Below, piece after piece: positions 1 to 6,047 of a stretch of 7,255 nucleotides of DNA. Numbering within the stretch: position 1 is the stretch's first letter; each line of letters opens with the position of its first letter. The stretch is from the NCBI GenBank assembly GCA_944384865.1, contig CALWVC010000073.1, positions 1-7,255 of the forward strand, read 5' to 3'. Both the position numbers and the translations under genes were made by a program. The notes below the pieces were generated by a model, which made no database searches, was not told the origin of the DNA, and saw nothing but the letters and a program-made list of their open reading frames with translations. Source of the DNA: an uncultured Clostridia bacterium (lineage in GTDB: Bacteria; Bacillota; Clostridia; Oscillospirales; Acutalibacteraceae).

Positions 1-341
1 AAATGGAACAAATCACCACCGATCATTCCATTGTGCAGCATATGCTGGAACTCGGACAATTAACCCGGGAAGAGGCGAGGACCCATCCAAAGCGCAATGT
101 AATTACTCGTGCTTTAGGGGTGGATGATACTATTGAAATCGATTATAACGAGCTGGAATTCACATCTGAAGACACATTTCTGATATGTTCCGACGGATTG
201 ACCAATTACCTGACCAACGAAGAAATTCTTCAGATCTGCAATATCTCTGATTTTTACGATTGTGCAGACCAGTTGGTAGAACAGGCAAACAATAACGGCG
301 GTGGAGACAACATTACCGTTGTGCTCGCCCGTGCCGATTGA
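1..341 (+). CDS. prpC: PP2C-type protein Ser/Thr phosphatase, C-terminal part (5' end outside window)
   Basis: This is the C-terminal ~112 residues of a metal-dependent PP2C phosphatase (PrpC/Stp). The family removes phosphate from Ser/Thr residues on PrkC and its substrates in the cytoplasm. Counting from the Met codon at 3, the visible signatures are TTDHS (5-9), ITRALG (34-39), the metal-binding SDG (63-65) and the C-terminal GGGDNIT (99-105), whose Asp102 is a metal ligand in this family. The Met at 3 is very unlikely to be the true start, because full-length PrpC is about 240-250 residues and the N-terminal metal-binding motifs are missing; the frame is open to the window edge. It ends 34 nt before prkC on the same strand, the usual pairing. 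The identification is secure; only the upstream extent is unknown. Confidence 0.93.
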   Translation, partial: MEQITTDHSIVQHMLELGQLTREEARTHPKRNVITRALGVDDTIEIDYNELEFTSEDTFLICSDGLTNYLTNEEILQICNISDFYDCADQLVEQANNNGGGDNITVVLARAD

Positions 342-375
342 TATATTTGTACTATGAAACGCGGAGGATTTGCTC

Positions 376-2124
376 ATGGATAGATTTATCGGAAAGCGGT
401 TGGACGGCCGGTACGAAATCAGAGAATTGATTGGCGTCGGCGGCATGGCCGTTGTTTATAAAGCCTATGACAATATTGACGACCGTATCGTAGCCATCAA
501 AATTTTAAAAGAAGAATTCCTCGCTAACGACGAGTTCAGAAGACGGTTTAAAAACGAATCCAAAGCCATTGCGGTGTTGTCGCATCCGAATATTGTAAAA
601 GTGTATGATGTCAGTTTTGGCGATGTGCTGCAATACATCGTAATGGAATATATCAACGGCATTACTTTAAAGCAATATATTGAACAGCAGGGTGTCATCG
701 AATGGAAAGAAGCGGTACATTTTACCGAACAGATTTTGCGCGCGTTACAACATGCGCATGAAAAAGGCATTATCCATCGCGATATCAAGCCGCAGAATAT
801 TATGCTGTTGCCGAACGGCAATATTAAAGTTACAGATTTTGGAATTGCGCGTTTTTCCCGCAGTGAGCAGCGAACCATTACCGATAAGGCGATCGGGTCT
901 GTCCATTATATCAGCCCGGAGCAGGCCCGGGGTGACTTTACAGACGGAAAGGCAGATATTTATTCCGTCGGTGTTTTGCTCTATGAAATGACGACTGGCA
1001 GAGTACCGTTCCAGGCGGACAGCGCAGTATCCGTTGCAATTATGCAGTTGCAGAACGAACCGGTACGTCCTACAGAAATTAATCCGAATATCCCATATGG
1101 CCTGGAGGAAATCACGTTGAAAGCGATGCAGAAAGAGCCGCACAATCGCTTTATTTCTGCCCGGGAGATGCTACAGGATATTGAACGATTGATTGCTGAT
1201 CCGGCTATCCGTTTTCATTACAAATATATCGCTGAGAAGCCGGATGCGCAGGAGGATAACGAACCGGAGGATACAGAAGACGTATCCGAGGAACGCGCCA
1301 AGGCGCCTGTTGTACCGATTTTAGCTGGAATCGCAGCGGTATTTTTAGTCGTTATGGCAGTTGTTCTGGTGATTGTCTGGAATCTGTTCAGTAATTCCGG
1401 AACAACATTAATTTGTCCAAATTTTGTGGGTAAAAATTATAACGACATTATCAATGATCCGGAGTATAGTAAATATAATTTCAAATTGACGCAGGAACAC
1501 AATGCGGAATATGAAATCGGTGAGATTTTTAAACAGTCACCGGAAGCCGGACGGACAATTAAAGAAAAGTCCGAGATTCAGGTGTGGGTCAGTTTAGGCG
1601 GTCAGTCACTGACGCTCAACGATTATACCGGCGACGATTTTAAAACCGTTAACGCTGCGCTGACTGAAGATCTGGAGTTGAAAGTAACAAGAATAGACGT
1701 GGCGGACGAAAACGTTCAGCAGGGATATGTGATCCAGACGATCCCGCCGGCCGGAAGCACGGTTCGAACCGGCGATACCATCACAGTATATGTCAGCAGC
1801 GGTAAGGAAGTTGAATACGTGGAGATCCGCGATTATACAGGGATGGAAAAGGATGCGGCAAAAAAAGATCTGGTTGCCCTTGGAATGACGGTAAACATCG
1901 TATATCGCTATAATATCGAGTATCCTTATGATTATGTAGTTGGGCAGAGTCCGGCAGCAGGCAGCGTTGAAAAAGGGAGTGTTGTAACGCTGTATATCAG
2001 CGATCCAAATGCAATCACATCGCCGCCCAGAACAACCGCATCCAGTCTGTCAGAGGAAGAAACCACTTATACCGCTCAGACCGATGCGCAAAAGCCTTCT
2101 GAGGATCCGACAGAAAACGAATAG
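376..2124 (+). CDS. prkC: PASTA-domain Ser/Thr protein kinase (PrkC/Stk1 family)
   Basis: This is a 582-residue membrane Ser/Thr kinase. In this family the PASTA repeats sense peptidoglycan fragments or lipid II outside the cell, and the kinase controls growth, wall synthesis and dormancy exit. The kinase domain spans about 12-275: Gly-rich loop GVGGMAVVY (20-28), catalytic Lys42 in VAIK, HRDIKPQN (134-141) with Asp136, DFG (154-156) and SPE (180-182). A charged juxtamembrane linker (about 284-310) leads to one transmembrane helix (about 311-337). Three PASTA repeats follow (about 344-408, 409-477, 480-543), then a Ser/Thr/Glu-rich tail. All catalytic residues are present, so it should be active. 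I chose ATG 376 because GGAGG at 363-367 lies 8 nt upstream; the TTG at 370 would be only 2 nt from it. It sits between prpC and rsgA, 2 nt from the latter. Confidence 0.96.
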   Translation: MDRFIGKRLDGRYEIRELIGVGGMAVVYKAYDNIDDRIVAIKILKEEFLANDEFRRRFKNESKAIAVLSHPNIVKVYDVSFGDVLQYIVMEYINGITLKQYIEQQGVIEWKEAVHFTEQILRALQHAHEKGIIHRDIKPQNIMLLPNGNIKVTDFGIARFSRSEQRTITDKAIGSVHYISPEQARGDFTDGKADIYSVGVLLYEMTTGRVPFQADSAVSVAIMQLQNEPVRPTEINPNIPYGLEEITLKAMQKEPHNRFISAREMLQDIERLIADPAIRFHYKYIAEKPDAQEDNEPEDTEDVSEERAKAPVVPILAGIAAVFLVVMAVVLVIVWNLFSNSGTTLICPNFVGKNYNDIINDPEYSKYNFKLTQEHNAEYEIGEIFKQSPEAGRTIKEKSEIQVWVSLGGQSLTLNDYTGDDFKTVNAALTEDLELKVTRIDVADENVQQGYVIQTIPPAGSTVRTGDTITVYVSSGKEVEYVEIRDYTGMEKDAAKKDLVALGMTVNIVYRYNIEYPYDYVVGQSPAAGSVEKGSVVTLYISDPNAITSPPRTTASSLSEEETTYTAQTDAQKPSEDPTENE

Positions 2125-2126
2125 AT

Positions 2127-3014
2127 ATGCAGGGCATGATTGTTAAAACTATCTCCGGCTTCTATGATGTTGATACCGGCGATGCAATCTATACATGCAG
2201 AGCGCGGGGCGTATTTCGAAACGAAGGTCTGGTTCCGTTGACCGGCGACCGGGTAGAGATTACCCAAACTTCGGAGCATGCCGGCACAATTATATCTGTA
2301 TTGCCGCGAAAAAATCAGCTGATTCGCCCACCGCTTGCAAATCTGGATCAATTATTGATTGTTGTTTCAACTACTGATCCGCCGCCGAATTATTTTGTAA
2401 TCGACAAAATCATCGCTTATGCAGAGCTTGCGGAAATCGAACCGATGTTGGTTGTCAGTAAAACAGATTTAAAAGACGGCACTGCGCTGGAACAGTTATA
2501 TAAAAAAGCCGGGTTCTCCGTATTTTATACCTGTGCCCAACAAAAATCGGGGCTGGAAGATCTGCGGGTTGCCTTTACCGGAAAAATCAGTGCTTTTGCC
2601 GGTAATTCCGGTGTTGGAAAATCTACGTTGCTGAACGCGCTGTTTCCTAAATTATGTCTACAAACCGGCGAAACCAGCAAAAAGCTGGGGCGCGGCAGAC
2701 ACACGACCCGTCATGTACAGCTTTATCGTGTAGGCGAAGGATATATCGCAGACACACCCGGTTTTTCTTCTTTTGAGGAGGAAGTGCAGCAACCCATTCG
2801 CCGTGAAAATCTGCAGTTTTATTTCAGGGAGTTTGCGCCATATCTGACCGGCTGTAAATTTACCTCGTGTTCTCATACCAAAGAAAAAGGATGTAAAATT
2901 ATAGAAGCGGTAGATCAGGGGAAGATTGCAGCTTCGCGTTTTGAAAGTTACAAAAAAATGTATGAACTGGCCAGCCAAACACCGGATTGGGTTTTTGACA
3001 AAAAACAACGCTGA
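2127..3014 (+). CDS. rsgA: Ribosome small-subunit-dependent GTPase RsgA (YloQ/CpgA/YjeQ)
   Basis: This is a 295-residue circularly permuted GTPase. The family checks and matures the 30S subunit, hydrolysing GTP when bound to it. The N-terminal OB-fold is about residues 1-70. The permuted G motifs follow: G4 as SKTD (111-114), G1/P-loop GNSGVGKS (159-166), G2 region GRGRHTTR (188-195) and G3 DTPGF (209-213). The C-terminal zinc site is Cys243-x4-Cys248-x-His250-x5-Cys256, exactly the family spacing. Length is normal. The start at 2127 gives the usual beginning M-x-G-x-I-x-K; the alternative ATG at 2136 would trim this. The Shine-Dalgarno is weak, and the gene starts 2 nt after the prkC stop, so translation is probably coupled to prkC. 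Ser replaces the common Asn in G4, which may be a normal lineage variant. Confidence 0.95.
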   Translation: MQGMIVKTISGFYDVDTGDAIYTCRARGVFRNEGLVPLTGDRVEITQTSEHAGTIISVLPRKNQLIRPPLANLDQLLIVVSTTDPPPNYFVIDKIIAYAELAEIEPMLVVSKTDLKDGTALEQLYKKAGFSVFYTCAQQKSGLEDLRVAFTGKISAFAGNSGVGKSTLLNALFPKLCLQTGETSKKLGRGRHTTRHVQLYRVGEGYIADTPGFSSFEEEVQQPIRRENLQFYFREFAPYLTGCKFTSCSHTKEKGCKIIEAVDQGKIAASRFESYKKMYELASQTPDWVFDKKQR

Positions 3015-3025
3015 GAAGGGAATTG

Positions 3026-3670
3026 ATGAACATGCGCAGATGTGTGTTAATCGCTTCGGCAAAAATCCGGGATTATGAAAAGATTAAAAGTCATCTGTAT
3101 ACAGATGACTTTTTTGTCTGCTGTGACGGCGGATTGTATCATATGGAGCAATTGCGGCTGCAACCTGATTATATAGTCGGAGATTTTGACTCTTATTTAA
3201 ACGATTTGCCCGCAGACATTCCGATAGAACGGCTGCCCTGTGTCAAGGATGATACTGATACGGTCGCGGCAGCGAAACTGATGCTTGAAAAAGGGTTTTC
3301 AGAGTTTTTATTAATCGGGTTCACCGGCCAGCGCTTGGATCATACATTGGCCAATATCGGTGTATTGCTGATGCTGCACGACCACCATGTAAAGGCAAAG
3401 ATGATCGACGATTACGGAGAAATGTATATTGCGGACCAAACGCCGATTTTATTGAATAAGGGCTGTTGCAGCTTCTTTTCATTGATGAGCGTGGACGGTC
3501 CGTTCGGCGGCGTAACGATCAGCGGTGCAAAATATCCGTTGAATAATGCAGCCGTTACGCCATCTTATCAATATGCCATCAGCAATGAAATTACGGAGGA
3601 ACAGTGCCGGATTACCATCGGACAGGGAAGAGCGCTGTTACTGAAAATACAGGAATCCTGTAATTTGTGA
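3026..3670 (+). CDS. thiN: Thiamine pyrophosphokinase
   Basis: This 214-residue cytoplasmic enzyme transfers pyrophosphate from ATP to thiamine, giving thiamine pyrophosphate and AMP. Family signatures are clear: CCDGG (32-36), GDFDS (52-56), KDDTDT (74-79) and GQRLDH (101-106), which form the nucleotide and Mg2+ site, and SNE (186-188) in the C-terminal thiamine-binding beta domain. Length matches the family. The start is a choice among TTG 3023, ATG 3026 and ATG 3032. AAGGG at 3016-3020 is 5 nt before ATG 3026 and 11 nt before ATG 3032, so 3026 is preferred with modest certainty. It follows rsgA by 11 nt in the same operon; the rpe gene often placed between them in Firmicutes is absent. Its early coding region contains a perfect palindrome with a T run. 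No clear terminator is seen right after it. Confidence 0.94.
   Translation: MNMRRCVLIASAKIRDYEKIKSHLYTDDFFVCCDGGLYHMEQLRLQPDYIVGDFDSYLNDLPADIPIERLPCVKDDTDTVAAAKLMLEKGFSEFLLIGFTGQRLDHTLANIGVLLMLHDHHVKAKMIDDYGEMYIADQTPILLNKGCCSFFSLMSVDGPFGGVTISGAKYPLNNAAVTPSYQYAISNEITEEQCRITIGQGRALLLKIQESCNL
3086..3115 (+). terminator. Terminator-like perfect palindrome inside thiN
   Basis: Two 14-nt arms (AAAAGTCATCTGTA and its exact complement) form a perfect palindrome at 3086-3113, running into six T's at 3110-3115. As RNA this gives an 8-bp core stem (GUCAUCUG/CAGAUGAC) with a 4-nt UAUA loop, extended by A-U pairs and followed by a U tract. That is the layout of an intrinsic terminator, but it lies about 60 nt inside the thiN reading frame and encodes ordinary residues of the protein. 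It could act as an attenuator when thiN is poorly translated, as a protein-binding operator, or be chance. The structure is seen directly; the function is inferred. Confidence 0.45.
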
Positions 3671-3677
3671 TATAAAT

Positions 3678-3686
3678 TGTTATAAT
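3678..3686 (+). promoter_or_regulatory. Possible extended -10 promoter before the accessory island
   Basis: TGTTATAAT is a perfect TATAAT hexamer (3681-3686) with the TG of an extended -10 motif, just after the thiN stop. No good -35 hexamer sits at the right distance; the best window (3658-3663) reads CTGTAA. Transcription would start near 3693 and run through the DUF1697 pseudogene towards the acetyltransferase. The surrounding sequence is AT-rich, so a chance match is possible. Confidence 0.35.
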
Positions 3687-3738
3687 ATAACACAAAGCTT
3701 TATGATGTAAAACTTTAAATGATATCTGGAGGTCAATC

Positions 3739-4176
3739 ATGAGACAATATTATCCGATACATCTTTATTTGTTTTAACCGCTTGTGCAGAACAATTTTCA
3801 GACCATCCACTATGTAGACGGCAAAAATGATAAAAGAACAATTTGGTCTTGATATTCAGGTTTATGTCATATCGAAAGAAGAACTTGAGGATATTTTACA
3901 AAACAGCCCTGTCTGGTTGAAAACGAAAACAAGGAAACCTATGATAATTTGATCTTTGTTATCTCGCCGCCATTTTTTCCGATGTGTTTAATGAGATCGG
4001 AGTGCCGAGAAAGAAGAATTAGAAAAGATACAGAACTATAAAAAGGGGCTCTTTTTGTCTTTCAGCCGAAAAGATTATCAAAAAACAAACTGGCGGTCAA
4101 AACGGCAAGCGCAAGCATCAGCAACAAATCGATAATAAGAATGGAAAATACTATTGGTTATATTGTTGGAATATGA
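3739..4176 (+). pseudogene. DUF1697-family protein, multiply frameshifted remnant
   Basis: The start signals look intact: GGAGG at 3728-3732 lies 6 nt before ATG 3739, but that frame stops after 12 codons (TAA 3775-3777). Family-like sequence then appears in successive frames. From 3827: MIKEQFGLDIQVYVISKEEL and EDILQNSP. From about 3916: VENENKETYDNLIFVISPP. From about 3973: FSDVFNEIGVP. From about 4012: KEELEKIQNYKKG, then SFSRKDYQKTNW. Finally KTASASISNK and a degraded NTI..IVGI ending at TGA 4174-4176. This order matches the DUF1697 family (function unknown; about 180 residues): a fold with a GLDI..VIS..EL segment, a hydrophobic strand, and a C-terminal basic 'NTV.KL' end. The N-terminal third (the 'LLRGIN' start) is not recognisable and is probably deleted. 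At least four frameshifts make a functional product implausible. The family call rests on remembered motifs. Confidence 0.6.
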
Positions 4177-4208
4177 TTTTTTATAAATGGAATTTTATGG
4201 ATGTTATA

Positions 4209-4839
4209 ATGACAGAAGAAGTAAATCCAAGAGATACAAAACGAGCAGTGGCATATGCGCTTTGGATGAAAGCCCCTAATCCGATGGTAACTTTTTTTAA
4301 AACTTTTGATGTTACTAACCTCATAAAGATAAGCAAAAAAAAGACAAATGAAATTCAATATGCCACTTGACTATTGCATTGGGAGAGCCGCCGTGAACGT
4401 AAAAGAATTTTACATACTTCCTGTTGGCGATAAGTTGATTCAATATGATTCAATTGCAGTCAATACAATCGTGAAAAACAAAGAAGGCGAAGTAAGCTCC
4501 TGTGACATTTTGTATGAGGCAGATTTGGATAAGTATAATGAGCAGTATCTGAAATATACCTCTCAGGTTGCCGAAAATTGTCAAGACAGAGATCTGTCGA
4601 ATAATAGCATGGTGATTGGTACATCGGCTATCATAGACACAGACATTGACGGAGCTGTCGGCATGAACAGTGGCATTTTCAATAACCCTTTCATCATTTG
4701 GGGTAGATACAAAAAGAAATGGGTTAGATATTACCTTACACTTTCTTTTCAATTTCATCATACACAGATGGACGGCGCCCACGCAGGTGTTTTTTTGGCT
4801 AATCTGCAAAATGAAATTAATAGTATAATAAAAAGATAA
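4209..4839 (+). pseudogene. Chloramphenicol-acetyltransferase-like (CatA family) O-acetyltransferase, one frameshift
   Basis: Two overlapping frames join into one family-length protein. The first frame (MTEEVNPRDTKRAV... to ITFDVT-like region, ending in ISKKK) runs into eight A's at 4335-4342. The second frame carries the rest to TAA 4837-4839. Removing one A gives an uninterrupted 209-residue protein reading ISKKRQMKFNMPLDYCIG at the junction. The CAT active-site motif is intact as FQFHHTQMDGAH, with predicted catalytic His184 and structural Asp188 (HHxxxDG). The downstream helix GVFLANLQNEINSI is also typical. Members acetylate chloramphenicol or other hydroxyl substrates with acetyl-CoA; this one is distant from classical CatP/CatA, so drug resistance is not implied. 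Start 4209 has only a weak GGA 7 nt upstream; ATG 4173 is an alternative that overlaps the DUF1697 stop. It may be a recent pseudogene, a slippage-expressed gene or an assembly error. Confidence 0.75.
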
Positions 4840-4864
4840 AATGGATTACTGTCAAATAAAAATG

Positions 4865-5043
4865 ATCAAGCTGCCTGCATTTCTGCAAGCGGCTTGTGTT
4901 TTAGGCTGCAAGGAATGTTACGATAAAAAACATTAAAGGCATATTCACCTTCCTAACGCAATCTATTCTGAAACCAAACGAGATTTTGAAGCACAAAACT
5001 TGGTTCTTTTTCGAAAGATAAAGGGAATATTTCTGCTATCTCA
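4865..5043 (-). pseudogene. Unidentified minus-strand gene fragment downstream of tnpV
   Basis: One minus-strand frame is open from about the end of the tnpV remnant to TGA at 4865-4867, broken by a single TAG at 4953-4955. It reads IAEIFPLSFEKEP, LQNLVWFQNRLR, stop, EGEYAFNVFYRNIPCSLKHK and PLAEMQAA. The composition is protein-like rather than random, and the two halves share a frame. I do not recognise the family. It has no start codon with a ribosome-binding site. It may be the tail of another gene of the same mobile element, decayed like its neighbours, or a chance open frame. Confidence 0.3.
4867..4896. terminator. Stem-loop after the acetyltransferase gene, possibly a bidirectional terminator
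   Basis: CAAGC at 4867-4871 pairs with GCTTG at 4892-4896. Inside are a T-G wobble, GC/GC, one mismatch and TGCA/TGCA around a TTTC loop. On the plus strand it is followed by TGTTTTA, a poor U tract, 28 nt after the acetyltransferase stop. On the minus strand it is followed by ATCATTTTTATTT, also imperfect. It sits where convergent genes (acetyltransferase on plus, tnpV fragments on minus) would need a shared terminator. Confidence 0.5.
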
Positions 5044-5420
5044 TACAAAAATCACTTCGCTGTTTACGATCTCGGTGGCTCTGTTATAGATGTTATTCAT
5101 CTTCTTTATCCACACCATGGGAATGGTAGATTTCATGTTTTTCATAACATTTTCCTTTTCGGAAAGTGGTTTTATAAGGAATTGAAACATTTTCCCGGCC
5201 TGATAATCAACGTCTAATCAATATCGGTAATATACTTGTTTAGTTTTTCAGTAATCAATAGATTGTTAGCTCTGATACGATGATTTTGCTTCAAATCATT
5301 CCAGTGTTGCCGTTTCCATATACTGATAAACTGTTTCCTCCCGATTGTAATTGCAGGTTAGGGAGTTCATAATCACCTCGTCTTTGATATATACCGCCTA
5401 ATTTTTCATAAGCTTTTCAT
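5041..5420 (-). pseudogene. tnpV: TnpV-family transposon protein, frameshifted remnant
   Basis: Read on the minus strand, this begins with a good AGGAGG (plus 5429-5434) 8 nt before ATG at 5420. The coding is spread over shifting frames: MKSL, then EKLGGIYQRRGDYELPNLQL, shift near 5315 to KRQHWNDLKQNHRIRANNLL and ITEKLNKYITDID, shift near 5215 to DYQAGKMFQFLIKPLSEKEN and finally MNNIYNRATEIVNSEVIFV with TGA at 5041-5043. These blocks follow the order of the ~120-residue TnpV proteins carried by clostridial transposons and integrative elements such as Tn4451 (known only as transposon-associated, exact role unclear). The overall length is right, so decay is by about three small indels rather than truncation. 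It marks the island as derived from a mobile element. Confidence 0.75.
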
Positions 5421-5428
5421 TGGTAAAA

Positions 5429-5464
5429 CCTCCTGTGTTTTAGTGTGATTTCATTTTACAGGAG
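5429..5464 (-). promoter_or_regulatory. Inverted repeat covering the tnpV ribosome-binding site
   Basis: CTCCTGT at 5430-5436 and ACAGGAG at 5458-5464 are exact inverted 7-mers separated by 21 nt. The left arm overlaps the complement of the tnpV Shine-Dalgarno (CCTCCT, 5429-5434). In tnpV mRNA the hairpin would hide the ribosome-binding site, limiting translation. The arms are short, so this is suggestive only, and the gene is now broken. Confidence 0.35.
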
Positions 5465-5506
5465 ATTTTTTAAAGGTACCAATATGCCAATTTCCCCATA
5501 CATAAC

Positions 5507-5543
5507 AAACCGCCGCCTTGGAACAAATCCAAGACGGCGGTTT
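5507..5543 (-). terminator. Strong intrinsic terminator of ssrA
   Basis: AAACCGCCG at 5507-5515 pairs with CGGCGGTTT at 5535-5543; after one C-A mismatch the stem continues as CTTGGA/TCCAAG around an ACAAA loop. On the minus strand it ends in TTTGTTATG, so it most likely ends the tmRNA transcript about 75 nt beyond the mature 3' end. On the plus strand it is followed by CTGCTTT and may also stop incoming transcription. A weaker nested hairpin lies in the spacer at 5551-5613. Confidence 0.85.
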
Positions 5544-5617
5544 CTGCTTTGGTATCAGATTGAACATTTCACGGCAAAGCCGCCACTAAAGAAGTAAGTG
5601 TTCGTCCAATACCTGAT

Positions 5618-5965
5618 TGGTGGAGGCGAGGGGAGTCGAACCCCTGTCCGAAAACCGTTCCCTATAACTTTCTCCGAGTGCAGTTGACCTTTTTAAATTC
5701 CCACATCAAGACGCCGGTCAACAGGCTTTTTGATATGGTAGCTTTTTAATGCATGAACCGATACAAAGCGCTCTCGGTTACACGTTCACCGCTTCTTGAC
5801 GCTCCACAACGGATCGCGGTGATTCCGAAGGGAACGAGCAGCATTACGCTGCTACAGCAACTTGTCTGTTGTTGTTTAATTTATAAAGTTGCGGATTTTA
5901 AAGCGGTTCCGCCCCGCTACTCGCTGATCATAGTTCACAATCCCCGTCGAAGCCTTTACGCCCCC
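5618..5965 (-). ncRNA. ssrA: Transfer-messenger RNA (tmRNA), one-piece
   Basis: This 348-nt tmRNA works with SmpB to rescue stalled ribosomes and tag the unfinished proteins for degradation. The 5' end begins GGGGGCG followed by the hallmark TAAAGGCTTCGACGGGGAT. The 3' end has the T-arm (GGGGTTCGACTCCCC) and the acceptor strand CGCCTCC with an encoded ACCA end at 5618. GGGGGCG and CGCCTCC form a 7-bp acceptor stem with one G-U pair. The tag frame ends GTT GCT GTA GCA GCG TAA at 5844-5861. With the resume codon at plus 5871-5873, chosen by analogy with the U-A-x-x-C upstream context of E. coli, the encoded tag is NNRQVAVAA; one extra Asn is possible. It lies 82 nt after smpB on the same strand and has its own promoter. 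Open reading frames over it on the plus strand are artefacts. Confidence 0.96.
5847..5873 (-). other. tmRNA proteolysis-tag reading frame
   Basis: On the minus strand this stretch encodes NNRQVAVAA and is followed by TAA at 5844-5846. A further AAC codon lies just upstream (5874-5876), so the tag could be NNNRQVAVAA. The AVAA end fits the small hydrophobic C-terminus (usually ALAA) recognised by ClpXP-type proteases. The Ala charged on tmRNA precedes the encoded tag. Confidence 0.75.
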
Positions 5966-5994
5966 TTATATAGTTTGCTTACAAGCGGATTTAT

Positions 5995-6023
5995 ATTTTA
6001 CAACAACTAAAATAAAAATACAA
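5995..6023 (-). promoter_or_regulatory. Predicted ssrA promoter
   Basis: On the minus strand, TTGTAT (plus 6018-6023) and TAAAAT (plus 5995-6000) are separated by exactly 17 nt, a good sigma-A-like pair. The start site would fall near 5988, giving a leader of about 20-25 nt that RNase P would remove to produce the mature 5' end at 5965. It lies in the 82-nt gap after smpB and lets tmRNA be made independently of the upstream operon. Confidence 0.6.
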
Positions 6024-6047
6024 GCACATTCTTTTAATTTGCAAAAT

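Noticed and set aside
745..1143. Minus-strand open frame inside prkC
   Set aside because: It is fully within the conserved kinase domain and is a frame shadow.
2658..3062. Minus-strand open frame across the rsgA-thiN junction
   Set aside because: It is antisense to conserved RsgA motifs (G2, G3 and zinc site) and lacks a family resemblance.
3750..3830. Frame reading LFVLTACAEQFSDH, resembling a lipoprotein signal with a lipobox
   Set aside because: It has no start codon with a ribosome-binding site, no charged N-terminus, and stops after 26 codons inside the DUF1697 relic; the lipobox match is most likely chance.
4205..4210. TATAAT just at the acetyltransferase start
   Set aside because: No -35 partner is seen, and transcription would begin after the start codon; a chance match in AT-rich sequence is more likely.
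4450..4809. Minus-strand open frame of 119 codons
   Set aside because: It is antisense to the acetyltransferase gene, which has a recognisable active site; the antisense translation looks like no protein family.
3671..5617. Island as an integration into the ssrA 3' end with duplicated attachment sites
   Set aside because: ssrA is a frequent integration target, but I found no second copy of its 3' sequence near 3671-3740, and the ssrA terminator lies between ssrA and the island.
5753..6010. Plus-strand open frame of 85 codons
   Set aside because: It lies antisense over the tmRNA gene, whose conserved ends and tag explain the sequence.
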